Part shown: piece after piece, positions 8,331-17,188 of the stretch
Layout of the letters: each line of letters starts with the position of its first letter
Position numbering within the stretch: position 1 is the stretch's first letter
NCBI GenBank assembly: GCA_040880025.1
Contig: JBBDJD010000022.1
Location: 1 to 64,000 of the forward strand
Source of the DNA: RCIO01 sp040880025
Lineage (GTDB): Bacteria > Pseudomonadota > Alphaproteobacteria > Rhizobiales > Rhizobiaceae
Length of the DNA stretch: 64,000 bases
Direction: 5' to 3'
Notes under the pieces: generated by a model
What the model was told of the DNA's origin: nothing
The model's database searches: none
Seen by the model: the letters and a program-made list of their open reading frames with translations, nothing else
Program-made: the position numbers and the translations under genes

Positions 8331-9829
8331 TTGCGCGGAATGTAGCCGCGACCGACATGCAGCGTGTAGTCGCGAATATGAACGCCGAAGCGCGACACCG
8401 AGATCATCCCTGCTTCCTCTATTGACGCGAAACGCTGCGTGACGAGGCCGCTCATCGGAAAACGTTCATCGGAGACGATCAGCGCATCTTGTCCCGCCCG
8501 CCTGTTCTCGTCGAACCACAGATCGAACTGGCTCTTGCGGTTGGAGATGACCTCGACATCCCGGTCGCCGCTCGAAAAGGCGAGGATCGCGCCCACGCGA
8601 TAGTCCGTGGCGAGGAGAAAATCCGCTTCCGACTGCTGCCGCGCGGTGACGATCCGCAGGGTCGTCTTGTCCCAGCCGTAGACGATCGCGGATTCATGAT
8701 CCGCCGGGCCGAACAGCGCCGACAGCGGAAAGATCGCGTAGTTGACCGTGTAAGCCACGGCCACGGTCGCACCGAGAGTGAAATGGGCGATGGCGACCCA
8801 TCGCCGCCTGAGCGCGATTGCAGCCAGCGGAACGGCCGCGACCCATGCGACGATCGTCCAGTAGAACAGCACCGCCGTGAACTGGCTGAGCACCAGAAGA
8901 ATCGCCAGGGGCACGAGCGTCGTTCCCAGCGCCAAGGCGCGCCAATGGCTTAGAAACGGATCGTTCCATCTGCTGCGCAGTGCGCCGACAATTGGCCCCA
9001 CGAGAAACGGCGAAAGCGTCAGCAGCGCCAGCGCCGTGAGGGTGAAGAACTGCTCCAGCCGCCTCCCCAGCGGCTGCGCAACGTTGATCCGGTCGACCAG
9101 ATTGTACTGGAACGACGCGCCATCGTGCCCGAGATTCCAGACCATCACCGGCGTCAGGCAGGCGATGCTCAGCAGAGCAGCCAGATAGAGATGCGGCGAG
9201 CGCAGCAGGATGCGCAGGCGTGGCGTGAACATGATCGCGGCCGCGACGCCCAGACCGAACAGTGCCGCATTGTGCTTGGTCAGCGTCGCCAGCCCCAAGG
9301 CCAGCGCCGCGCCGTATAGCGGCAATGGCGCGACGGCGGCGTCGCGCCCGGCCCGCTCGAATACCATAACAAACAGCGCCGCCGAGGTTAGCAGCAGCGC
9401 AACCATCAGGTGATCGTTGAAGACGATCATCGTGTAGATGAACAGCATCGGCGAAGCGAAGAAGATCGCTGTCACGAACCACGCGCTGAATTCCGGCATC
9501 ACGGCGTGGGCGCGCCTTGCCCAGCACGCGAGCACACCCGCGATCCACGCTGTCGTGATCAGCGACGGTATTCTGAGGGCGAACAGGCTGTCGCCGAACA
9601 CCGCGTTCGAGGCCGCCTGCATCCAGGCCTGCAGCGGCGGATGGTCGAAATAAGACAGCGCCGGATGCTGCCCCCACAGCCAGTAGTAGGCTTCATCCGG
9701 CAGCGGTCCCGCAAACAGATGGAAGACAAGCCTTGAGACGGCCAGTACGACCAGTGTGACGGCGGCTGCGGTCGTGACGGTGCGCGCCAGTGGCGGCGCT
9801 TCGGCGTCCGGAGATTTCGTGACCGCCAT
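8327..9829 (-). CDS. GT39-family integral membrane glycosyltransferase (ArnT/PMT_2-like)
   Basis: Polytopic membrane glycosyltransferase expected to use a polyprenyl-phosphate sugar donor and to modify an envelope acceptor such as lipid A or polysaccharide. The 500-residue protein has about a dozen hydrophobic segments; the first periplasmic loop carries the DEAYYWLWGQHPALSYFDHP signature of the PMT_2 family, with the catalytic acidic residue in PDEAYYW. The C-terminal ~120 residues form a soluble periplasmic domain. The specific donor and acceptor cannot be inferred. Convergent with the transglycosylase gene, overlapping its stop. Confidence 0.86.
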   Translation of the reverse strand: MAVTKSPDAEAPPLARTVTTAAAVTLVVLAVSRLVFHLFAGPLPDEAYYWLWGQHPALSYFDHPPLQAWMQAASNAVFGDSLFALRIPSLITTAWIAGVLACWARRAHAVMPEFSAWFVTAIFFASPMLFIYTMIVFNDHLMVALLLTSAALFVMVFERAGRDAAVAPLPLYGAALALGLATLTKHNAALFGLGVAAAIMFTPRLRILLRSPHLYLAALLSIACLTPVMVWNLGHDGASFQYNLVDRINVAQPLGRRLEQFFTLTALALLTLSPFLVGPIVGALRSRWNDPFLSHWRALALGTTLVPLAILLVLSQFTAVLFYWTIVAWVAAVPLAAIALRRRWVAIAHFTLGATVAVAYTVNYAIFPLSALFGPADHESAIVYGWDKTTLRIVTARQQSEADFLLATDYRVGAILAFSSGDRDVEVISNRKSQFDLWFDENRRAGQDALIVSDERFPMSGLVTQRFASIEEAGMISVSRFGVHIRDYTLHVGRGYIPRN

Positions 9830-9983
9830 CTCGTTACGTTAACGAGTCCCTGACCCTAGCTGCTACCTTAACTTGCGTTCTTTTCCCTCCGGCGCAAGCC
9901 TGCAGCCAAACCACGCACAGAAATGCGGACCCTTTCCCGTCCTCGCGCGTTCCGCGCCTGGTGTGGCAACTAGGATCGGAAGA

Positions 9984-10376
9984 ATGCTCAAGCGATCGAA
10001 ATTGACAATGGCCGCGGCCGCGCTCCTTCTGTCGGGCGGCTCCACTGGTCTTGCTCAGCAAGGCGGGGGACTTCCGCAGGCCGACTCATCGCGACGGGTC
10101 TGCACCCAGCAATATGATCCGGTGTGCGCGCGCCGCGGCACCAGCCATCGAACTTTCGGCAATGCCTGCGAAGCGCAAGTGGCCGGCTATTTCGTTGAAT
10201 ATGAAGGCAGATGCCGTCTTTCCCGACGCGACCGGGACCGCCGTGAGCTACAGCGCGTTTGCACGCAGGAATACGATCCTGTCTGCGCAATTGGCAGGGG
10301 CGGCCGGAAAACCTTCGGCAATGCCTGCGAGGCTGACGTGGCCGGCTACCGCACAGTTCACGGCGGTCGCTGCTGA
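9984..10376 (+). CDS. secreted protein with two Kazal-type inhibitor-like domains
   Basis: Small exported protein of 130 residues with a Sec signal peptide (MLKRSK then AAAALLL, cleavage near GLA/QQ) and two similar ~37-residue modules (about 40-77 and 92-130). Each shows VCTQxYDPVCA, then TFGNACEAxVAGY, then a terminal GRC, the Cys pattern of Kazal serine-protease-inhibitor folds. The linker is rich in Arg and Asp. Start chosen at the ATG with GGATCGGA just upstream; an open frame extends 37 codons further without supporting signals. Function is unknown; protease inhibition in the envelope or outside the cell is inference from the fold. Confidence 0.8.
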   Translation: MLKRSKLTMAAAALLLSGGSTGLAQQGGGLPQADSSRRVCTQQYDPVCARRGTSHRTFGNACEAQVAGYFVEYEGRCRLSRRDRDRRELQRVCTQEYDPVCAIGRGGRKTFGNACEADVAGYRTVHGGRC

Positions 10377-10390
10377 CCCGTCGCCGAGGT

Positions 10391-11392
10391 CTATCCAGCG
10401 GCCGTCAGTTCCTCCCGCACCCGGGCCAGCAGCTCGTAGGATTTCACGCGCGCCGCGTGATCGTAGATCTGCGCCGTGACGATGATCTCGTCGACGCCGG
10501 TGCGGGAAACGAACTCCGAAACGCCCTGCCTGACGGTATCCGGCGACCCGATGACCGCCTCGGCGAGTGCATGACCCAGCATGGCGCGCGATGCCGGGTC
10601 GAGAAGCGGTTCGATGTCGTCGACGGGCGGCGGCAGCTTGCCGGGCATGCCGCTTCTCAGCCGCATGAACGCTTGCTGCGCGGATGTGAAAAGCCGCTTC
10701 GCCTGGTCGTCGGTTTCGGCAGTCACGACGTTCAGCCCCGCCATCACATAGGGCTTGTCCAGCTGTTCCGACGGCTGGAACCGCTCCCGGTAGATGGCGA
10801 TGGCGCTCATCAGCTCGCGCGGCGCGAAATGCGAGGCGAAGGCGTAAGGCAGGCCGAGCATCGCGGCGAGCTGGGCGCCGTAGAGGCTGGAGCCGAGTAT
10901 CCAGACCGGCACGTCAAGTCCGGTCCCAGGCACCGCGCGCACGCGCTGGCCCGGCTGCTCCGGCTCGAAATAGCGCATGAGTTCGACAACGTCCTGCGGA
11001 AATGTGTCGACATCACCGGCAAGATTTCGCCGCAGCGCCTGCGCGGTGATCTGGTCGGTGCCCGGCGCGCGGCCGAGCCCCAGGTCGATGCGGCCGGGAT
11101 GAAGCGCTGCCAGCGTGCCGAACTGCTCGGCGATCACCAGCGGCGCGTGGTTCGGCAGCATGATGCCGCCGGCGCCGACCCTGATCGTGGACGTGCCGGC
11201 CGCGACATGCCCGATGACGACGGCGGTGGCCGCGCTGGCGATGCCCGGCATGTTGTGGTGCTCGGCCAGCCAGTAGCGCCTGTAGCCCAGCCGCTCCGCG
11301 TTGCGGGCGAGATCGAGCGTGTTGGCGAGCGACTGCGATGCGTCGCCCCCTTCGACGACCGGCGACAGGTCGAGAACGGAAAATGGAATCAT
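10391..11392 (-). CDS. LLM-class flavin-dependent oxidoreductase
   Basis: Bacterial luciferase-like monooxygenase of the single-subunit MsnO8 type, using reduced flavin; substrate unknown. The 333-residue protein is one TIM-barrel domain with typical signatures: YWLAEHHNMPGIAS (about 40-53), the GAGGIMLPNHAPL strand, ALHPGRIDLGLGRAPGTD (about 93-110), and a C-terminal GSPDTVRQGVSEF helix. Such proteins are often annotated as alkane or siderophore monooxygenase-like without proof. Stands alone, tail to tail with the Kazal gene (14 nt between stops). Confidence 0.88.
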   Translation of the reverse strand: MIPFSVLDLSPVVEGGDASQSLANTLDLARNAERLGYRRYWLAEHHNMPGIASAATAVVIGHVAAGTSTIRVGAGGIMLPNHAPLVIAEQFGTLAALHPGRIDLGLGRAPGTDQITAQALRRNLAGDVDTFPQDVVELMRYFEPEQPGQRVRAVPGTGLDVPVWILGSSLYGAQLAAMLGLPYAFASHFAPRELMSAIAIYRERFQPSEQLDKPYVMAGLNVVTAETDDQAKRLFTSAQQAFMRLRSGMPGKLPPPVDDIEPLLDPASRAMLGHALAEAVIGSPDTVRQGVSEFVSRTGVDEIIVTAQIYDHAARVKSYELLARVREELTAAG

Positions 11393-11516
11393 CCGGCCAG
11401 TTTTGCCTGTTTCTCTGCTTTCGCCAATGGTTCGCTGCCATGAAATTCAAGGCCCCGAAACCGGTCCCGGTTTCAGGCGACATGCGTCAACAGCGATGCT
11501 CCTCCCTCGCGCCCGC

Positions 11517-12221
11517 TCACGACGTATCGGGGAGCGACATGGCATCGATGGCCAGCGCGTGGCATTCCTTCAATACATCGTCCACGGCGTGGATCGGTCG
11601 CTTGCGGCCGCCGGGCGGGCGTCCCATGCGCAGCGGCACGACGCGGCCCGGCCCGCTCCGGAGCCTGTTCCGCGCGTGCCAGCGGGCGAGGCGGCGAGCC
11701 TCGCGCGGCAGGTTGGCAAGAGCCCGCCGCGATGAAAGCAGGCGGCGGCGAAGGCCCATGGCATCGACCGGATCGTCGGGGGAAAGAACCGGCTTTTCAG
11801 GCAGCGGCGCAGGCTCGGTAAATCCCACCACACAGATGCGCGGCATGAATTTCGAAGCGCGCCTTGGAGGATCGAAGGGGAATTGCCTCAGCGGATCGAG
11901 CAGCGGAAATGCGGGGATGCGGAGGATGGGCGGACCGTCGGCCCCTGCCGGCTCTTGCCCTCTCCCGTTGCGGAGAGCGGCCAGGTCCGGCCGCACGCCG
12001 GCCGGCTGAACCATGACGTCCCGCGCGGCGACGACGATGAGACGCCGGATGGCGGCCTCGGCGGCGCGCAGGATGCGCAGCGCATGGGCGTGCAGATGGC
12101 GCGGCAGGGTGAGCGAACCGCTCGCCGGCCCATCCCCGGGCAGCCCGGCGAGCGCGAACAGCGCCGCGAGAATGCGCGAGAGCGCTTCGCGGTTGCGTCT
12201 GATCGCCAGGTTCCAGTCCAT
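11517..12221 (-). CDS. conserved hypothetical protein, Arg/Pro-rich
   Basis: A 234-residue protein I do not recognise beyond a likely lineage-restricted family. No signal peptide or membrane segment. The N-terminal half is helical and Leu/Arg-rich (ALSRILAALFALAGLPG, HAHALRILRAAEAAIRRLI); the middle is proline-rich and carries PRICVVGFTEPAP; the C-terminal third is strongly basic. Start supported by GGGAAG about 5 nt before the ATG. It has better start signals than overlapping alternative frames, but a spurious frame cannot be fully excluded in such GC-rich DNA. Confidence 0.6.
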   Translation of the reverse strand: MDWNLAIRRNREALSRILAALFALAGLPGDGPASGSLTLPRHLHAHALRILRAAEAAIRRLIVVAARDVMVQPAGVRPDLAALRNGRGQEPAGADGPPILRIPAFPLLDPLRQFPFDPPRRASKFMPRICVVGFTEPAPLPEKPVLSPDDPVDAMGLRRRLLSSRRALANLPREARRLARWHARNRLRSGPGRVVPLRMGRPPGGRKRPIHAVDDVLKECHALAIDAMSLPDTS

Positions 12222-12400
12222 TGCTTCCCGCCTTGCCGTTGACGTGCGGGCATTGTCGGAGGGGTGCTGGGGGTGGTGGATAGAAAACGGGCAAGTGGCG
12301 GAAAGAATCGAGCAGAATCAGCGCGTTGTACGAAAAGCACCGCCAAACTATCCCGCAGATCGCGCCGGTTGCGGCCCGAGAGTTTGCAGGACTGCCGGTC

Positions 12401-12895
12401 CTAAGCCGCCAGCACCATCGCCCAGTAGCGGCGGCTGTCGGGCACCGAGACATAGCCGAGCCCGAATTGGCCGAAACGCTCGTCGAGCAAATTGCGGCGG
12501 TGGGGCGGCGAATTCATCCAGATGTCGAGCACGCTCGCGACGTCGAACCGGCCATGCGCCAGGTTTTCGGCGGCGGGCGCGGCGATTCCGTTCTTTTCCA
12601 TGCGCGTGAAGAAGTCGCGGCCGCGCCGCGCGGTGTGTTCCATTTTGCCGCCGACGGCCATGTATCCGGCCTGTTGAACCGCCGCCTGCTCCAGCGTGCT
12701 GTTTGCCGACAGCGCCGGCAGGCTGTTTGTCTGGCGCAGCCGGGCGAGCTGGGTCCGGGCTTCGTGCGAGGCTCCTACGCCGTCATCGGTGAAAGTCGGA
12801 AGCACGGACACGCACGACGCCAACGACGTCAGTCCCATCGCGCCGGCGCCCAGGACAATCACGCGTCGCGCGGGCTGGAATGCTTCGTCCGCCAA
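12401..12895 (-). CDS. CAP-domain (SCP/PR1-like) lipoprotein
   Basis: Predicted lipoprotein of 164 residues with a single CAP domain (about 45-160), a fold found in bacterial envelope proteins of mostly unknown biochemical role. CAP landmarks are clear: LARLRQTNSLPAL, MEHTARRGRDFF, AENLAHGRFD, WMNSPPHRRNLLDERF and FGLGYV. I choose a TTG start because GAGGGG lies 8 nt upstream and it gives a compact signal ending in the lipobox LASC; a longer frame begins 16 codons upstream. Monocistronic, same strand as the preceding hypothetical gene and rmuC. Confidence 0.83.
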   Translation of the reverse strand: MADEAFQPARRVIVLGAGAMGLTSLASCVSVLPTFTDDGVGASHEARTQLARLRQTNSLPALSANSTLEQAAVQQAGYMAVGGKMEHTARRGRDFFTRMEKNGIAAPAAENLAHGRFDVASVLDIWMNSPPHRRNLLDERFGQFGLGYVSVPDSRRYWAMVLAA

Positions 12896-13019
12896 TGTCG
12901 TATCCCCTCGTTGCGCGGTCAGGATGCGCACAATCTTGACCAATTCCGGGCAAGGCTTTTATGGACGATGAAGCTGGTCCAGAGGTTGCGCACGCTGGAG
13001 AACCGGTGCGCGATATCGG

Positions 13020-14249
13020 CTAATCATCGTCGACGGCGCGCAGCCGCAACGGGCCGGAGCCGACGGCCGCGGTGGCCTTCGGCGCCGCAGCCTCCTCTTC
13101 CAGCGAGGGAGATGTCTCGCCGAATTCCAGCGCCTCGATCTTCGATCCCCGCTTGGTCACCTTGTCGGTCGAGGTGAGGATCAGGTCGATATCCTTGTTC
13201 GCCTGCGAGAAGTGGCTCTGAAGCTTGCGAACCCGGTCGTCGAGCCGCGACACATCCTCCATCAGCCGGATCACCTCGCCCTGGATCAGATGCGCCTGTT
13301 CGCGCATCCGTGCGTCCTTGAGCACGGCCTGGATCACCTGGATCGACAGCATCATCAGCGATGGCGACACGATGACCACGCGCGCGCGATGCGCCCGCTG
13401 CACCAGCTGTTCGAAGTTCTCGTGGATCTCGGCGAAGATCGACTCCGACGGCACGAACATGAAGGCCGTGTCCTGGGTTTCGCCATTGATCAGGTACTTG
13501 TCGGAGATCGCCTTTATGTGAACCTCGATATCGCGGCGGAAATTCTGCGTCGCCTGCTTCTGCGCCTCCGCGCCGTCGCTCTCGGCCGCGGCCCGGATCG
13601 CGTTCCACGCTTCGAGCGGGAACTTGGCGTCGATCACCAGCGACGGCTGATCGTTGGGCATCCTCACCAGGCAGTCCGGGCGCGAACCGTTGGACAAAGT
13701 CGCCTGGAATTCATACGCGCCATACGGCAGCCCGTCGGCGACGATCGCCTCCATGCGGCTTTGGCCGAACGCGCCGCGCGTCTGCTTGTTGGACAGGATG
13801 TGCTGCAGTTGCACCACCTGTCCCGCCAGCGACTGTATGTTGGTCTGCGCGGTGTCGATAACCGCCAGGCGCTCCTGCAGCTTGGCGAGATTCTCATGCG
13901 TCGACTTGGTCTGCTCCGCCATCGACGTTCCGAGCCGTGACGTCATCCCGTCGAGCCGATCGCCGATCGCCTTGTTGAGTTCCGCCTGCCGGCTGGAAAA
14001 CACTTCCGCCAGCGTGCCGAGCCTGCCCTGCATTTCCGCTTGCGCGCGGGTGATCTCGGCCAGCTTGGCGTCGGCGTCGCGCGACGCATCGGCCTTGCCG
14101 CGTGCCGCGCGCCACAACGCCACCGCCATGCCGGCGACCACTATCAGGACAAGCAGCCCCGCCGCCCACAAGAGGTGGCCCAGCGTAAGCGTGGCGGCGC
14201 CGAACTGGGCAACGGGCGCGGAAAATACGTCGGAGAAGCTCTGCATCAT
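13020..14249 (-). CDS. rmuC: DNA recombination protein RmuC
   Basis: RmuC proteins limit recombination-driven inversions and resemble nucleases. The 409-residue product has one N-terminal membrane segment (about 23-46, LLWAAGLLVLIVVAGMAVAL), a coiled-coil region (about 50-150) and the RmuC domain (about 155-380) with VIDAKFPLEAW, the characteristic acidic/Lys site, and FMFVPSESIFAEIHE. The C-terminal tail is low complexity. Divergent from def across a ~100-nt spacer. Length is normal for the family. Confidence 0.93.
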   Translation of the reverse strand: MMQSFSDVFSAPVAQFGAATLTLGHLLWAAGLLVLIVVAGMAVALWRAARGKADASRDADAKLAEITRAQAEMQGRLGTLAEVFSSRQAELNKAIGDRLDGMTSRLGTSMAEQTKSTHENLAKLQERLAVIDTAQTNIQSLAGQVVQLQHILSNKQTRGAFGQSRMEAIVADGLPYGAYEFQATLSNGSRPDCLVRMPNDQPSLVIDAKFPLEAWNAIRAAAESDGAEAQKQATQNFRRDIEVHIKAISDKYLINGETQDTAFMFVPSESIFAEIHENFEQLVQRAHRARVVIVSPSLMMLSIQVIQAVLKDARMREQAHLIQGEVIRLMEDVSRLDDRVRKLQSHFSQANKDIDLILTSTDKVTKRGSKIEALEFGETSPSLEEEAAAPKATAAVGSGPLRLRAVDDD

Positions 14250-14353
14250 TGTGAACTCTAGACGATTCTGTACGGCGGCATAAGACCAAAACGTGAACGC
14301 AGCTCACTGCCCACGTTGACGCCTCGTGTGCGAGACATTACCTGAACATCATC

Positions 14354-14887
14354 ATGATCCGCCCTCTCGTAATCCTTCCCGATCCCGTCCTGCGCAAGGT
14401 CTCCAAGCCCGTGGAGCAGGTCGACGACGACCTTCGCAAGCTGTCCGGCGACATGCTGGAAACGATGTACGACGCGCCCGGCATCGGCCTCGCCGCGATT
14501 CAGATCGGCGTGCCGCTGCGCATGCTGGTCATCGATCTCACGCGCGAGGACGAGCCGAAGGATCCGCAGGTCTTCATCAATCCCGAAATTGTCGCGCAAG
14601 GCGGCGAGCCGAACATCCACGAGGAAGGCTGCCTGTCGATCCCTGACTACTACGCCGAGGTCGAACGGCCCGGCACGGTGACGGTCAGTTATGTCGACAG
14701 GGACGGCAAGAAGCAGGAAATCGCAGCCGAAGGAATGATGGCCACCTGCCTGCAGCACGAGATAGACCATCTCAATGGCGTGCTTTTCATCGACCATCTG
14801 TCCAAGCTCAAGCGCGATATGGTGGTGCGCAAATTCCGCAAACTGGCGCGCGAGAACGACAAGGCTCCAACCCGCATGATGGGCTGA
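14354..14887 (+). CDS. def: peptide deformylase
   Basis: Removes the formyl group from the initiator methionine of nascent proteins; Fe(II)-dependent cytoplasmic enzyme. The 177-residue protein carries the three diagnostic motifs: GIGLAAIQIG (about 46-55, with Ile where many orthologues have Pro), EEGCLSIPD (about 93-101) and the metal site QHEIDHLNG (about 136-144). First gene of a def-fmt-truA run, with fmt 9 nt downstream, linking formylation and deformylation. Confidence 0.97.
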   Translation: MIRPLVILPDPVLRKVSKPVEQVDDDLRKLSGDMLETMYDAPGIGLAAIQIGVPLRMLVIDLTREDEPKDPQVFINPEIVAQGGEPNIHEEGCLSIPDYYAEVERPGTVTVSYVDRDGKKQEIAAEGMMATCLQHEIDHLNGVLFIDHLSKLKRDMVVRKFRKLARENDKAPTRMMG

Positions 14888-14896
14888 TCGACCCCG

Positions 14897-15856
14897 ATGC
14901 CCCTTCGCCTCATTTTCATGGGAACGCCAGAATTTTCGGTTGCGACTTTGCGCGCGATCGCCGGCGCCGGTCATGAAATCGCCGCCGTCTATACCCAGCC
15001 GCCGCGTCCCGCGGGACGGCGCGGCCTGGAGCTGAAATCGTCGCCGGTTCATGAATTGGCGAACGAGCTTGGTATAGAAGTCCGCACGCCGAAAAGCCTG
15101 CGCGGCGAAACCGAGCAACAGGCATTCGCGCAACTGAATGCCGATGCGGCCGTCGTGGTCGCCTATGGCCTGATCCTGCCCAAGGCGATACTGGAGGGCA
15201 CGCGGCTTGGCGCATATAACGGTCATGCCTCGCTGCTGCCGCGCTGGCGCGGCGCGGCGCCCATCCAGCGCGCTATCATGGGCGGCGACACCGAGACCGG
15301 CATGATGATCATGAAAATGGACGAGGGGCTGGATACCGGGCCTGTGGCGCTGACCCGCAAAGTGGCGATCGGGCCGGACATGACCGCGGGCGAACTGCAT
15401 GATGAACTTCGCGACGCGGGCGCGGAGCTCATGGTCGAGGCGCTGGATCTGCTGGAGCAAGGGACGCTGACGCTGACGCCGCAATCGGACGACGGCGCGA
15501 CCTATGCCAGCAAGATCGCCAAGGAGGAAGCGCAGGTCGACTGGTCGCGTCCGGCGGACGATGCTCACAACCATATTCGCGGCCTGTCGCCATTTCCCGG
15601 CGCGTGGTGCGAGATGCAACTTGGAGGCCGGCCCGAGCGCGTGAAGCTTCTGCGTTCGACAAAGGCCACACTGCCGACTGGCAATTCGAGCGGCGCGCCG
15701 GTTGAGCCCGGAACAGTGCTTGCGGCCGACTTGACGGTCGCGTGCGGCGCAGGCGCCATCCGCCTGCTTGAACTGCAGCGCGCCGGCGGCAAGCCTCTCG
15801 GGAGCGCTGAGTTCCAGCGCGGCGCAAAGCTGGGGCCCGGAGACAGGTTGCTCTGA
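14897..15856 (+). CDS. fmt: methionyl-tRNA formyltransferase
   Basis: Formylates initiator Met-tRNA using 10-formyltetrahydrofolate. The 319-residue enzyme has the N-terminal formyl-transferase domain beginning RLIFMGTPEFSV, the catalytic segment NGHASLLPRWRGAAPIQRAI (Asn and His at about 105-107) and the Fmt C-terminal OB-like domain from about 210. Length and motifs are standard. Its stop TGA overlaps the ATG of truA (ATGATG context), so the two are translationally coupled. Confidence 0.97.
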   Translation: MPLRLIFMGTPEFSVATLRAIAGAGHEIAAVYTQPPRPAGRRGLELKSSPVHELANELGIEVRTPKSLRGETEQQAFAQLNADAAVVVAYGLILPKAILEGTRLGAYNGHASLLPRWRGAAPIQRAIMGGDTETGMMIMKMDEGLDTGPVALTRKVAIGPDMTAGELHDELRDAGAELMVEALDLLEQGTLTLTPQSDDGATYASKIAKEEAQVDWSRPADDAHNHIRGLSPFPGAWCEMQLGGRPERVKLLRSTKATLPTGNSSGAPVEPGTVLAADLTVACGAGAIRLLELQRAGGKPLGSAEFQRGAKLGPGDRLL

Positions 15857-16599
15857 TGCCGCGCTTCCGCATCGACATCGAATATGACGGCGGCCCCTAT
15901 TCGGGGTGGCAGCGGCAATCGGGCCAGCACTCGGTTCAAGCGGCCATCGAGCAGGCGATCCTTGCCTTCAGCGGCGAGGAAGTGACGATCCGCGGCGCCG
16001 GGCGCACCGATGCCGGGGTTCACGCGCGCGGGCAGGTGGCGCATTTCGACCTTGTGAGGGAGTGGGCCGGAGACCGCGTCATGGCCGCCATCAATGCGCA
16101 TCTGTTGTCGGCGGCGGAGACGGTCGCTGTATTGTCGGCAGCAACGGTTGAGGCCGAATTTGATGCGCGTTTCTCGGCGACCGCGCGGCATTATCTCTAC
16201 CGCATCCTCAATCGCCGCGCGCCGCCGGCGCTGGAGCGTGGGCAGGTCTGGCACGTCGCGAAAAAGCTGAACGCCGACGCGATGCACGAGGCAGCGCAAC
16301 GGCTCGCCGGCAATCACGATTTCACGACGTTCCGCTCGGTTCAATGTCAGGCAAAGAGCCCGGTCAAGACGCTCGACCGGCTCGACGTCACCGGTGACGG
16401 CGACATGGTCGAAATCCGCGCCTCGGCACGATCTTTCCTCCACAACCAGGTCCGCTCCATGGTCGGCACATTGAAGCGCGTGGGCGAGGGCGCATGGACC
16501 GCCGATGATGTGGGCGCCGCGCTCGATGCTGCCGACCGCGCGGCCTGCGGTCCCGTGGCGCCGCCGGACGGACTGTTTCTGATGAAAGTCGATTATTAG
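15856..16599 (+). CDS. truA: tRNA pseudouridine synthase A (38-40)
   Basis: Isomerises uridines 38-40 in the anticodon stem-loop of tRNAs. The 247-residue protein contains the catalytic Asp in RGAGRTDAGVHARGQ (about 47-61), the N-terminal FRIDIEYDGGPYSGWQRQ and the C-terminal ARSFLHNQVRSMVGTL segment, all family hallmarks. Third gene of the def-fmt-truA operon, overlapping fmt by 1 nt. Its TAG overlaps the convergent stop of the downstream membrane-protein gene. Confidence 0.97.
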   Translation: MPRFRIDIEYDGGPYSGWQRQSGQHSVQAAIEQAILAFSGEEVTIRGAGRTDAGVHARGQVAHFDLVREWAGDRVMAAINAHLLSAAETVAVLSAATVEAEFDARFSATARHYLYRILNRRAPPALERGQVWHVAKKLNADAMHEAAQRLAGNHDFTTFRSVQCQAKSPVKTLDRLDVTGDGDMVEIRASARSFLHNQVRSMVGTLKRVGEGAWTADDVGAALDAADRAACGPVAPPDGLFLMKVDY

Positions 16600-17186
16600 C
16601 CGGGCACGAGGCCGAAGAGCGACTGCAGCATGAGCAGCAGCACGACTGACGCAATGAACATGCCGACAAAGACTGCGGTGGCGATCGCGGCGCCCATGCC
16701 AATGACAGTGTTGGTCAGCCGCCACGCAAAGACCAGCGTCACCAGTATGAAGCCGAGTGACAGCACCGCCGCGAGATCCCCGCTGGCTGGCCAGAAAAGC
16801 TCCATGAGCGATGGCGGCAGCAAAAACCAGATGAAAATCGGCGACGCCCAGTTGTTCGCCACGACATAGGGAACAAACCGGTTGCCGAGGCCGACCGGTC
16901 CGGCGACGACGGCGAACAGCATGATGGGCACCACCCAGGCGGCCAAATCGATGATTGCGAGCCTCACCAGGATCGACAGCCTGAAACCCAATGCCTCGCC
17001 TCCGCCCAGCTCGTTGGCGAACGCGACCCAGCCGACGCCCAGTGCCGGCAGCGCCAGCACCATGGCGAAAAACGAATTCCAGAACCCATCGGCCGAGAGA
17101 TCGAGCGGGCGCATCCCGTCGGACCGTCCGTTCATCAGCCTCCATACGCCCCAGAGGTAGGACTGGATTTCATCGGCCGATGGCAA
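16596..17186 (-). CDS. conserved integral membrane protein, Yip1-like topology
   Basis: A 196-residue membrane protein of unknown function with about five hydrophobic helices, starting near FFAMVLALPALGVGWVAF and ending AVFVGMFIASVVLLLMLQSLFG. The start is a TTG (PSADEIQSYLWGVWRLMNG follows) because GGAGAC lies 5-6 nt upstream; it begins 2 nt after the dapE stop, so the two are cotranscribed and probably coupled. The longer open frame runs back into dapE and is not the gene. Rhizobial genomes often carry a similar gene between dapE and truA; its job is not known to me. Confidence 0.78.
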   Translation of the reverse strand: MPSADEIQSYLWGVWRLMNGRSDGMRPLDLSADGFWNSFFAMVLALPALGVGWVAFANELGGGEALGFRLSILVRLAIIDLAAWVVPIMLFAVVAGPVGLGNRFVPYVVANNWASPIFIWFLLPPSLMELFWPASGDLAAVLSLGFILVTLVFAWRLTNTVIGMGAAIATAVFVGMFIASVVLLLMLQSLFGLVPG

Positions 17187-17188
17187 GG

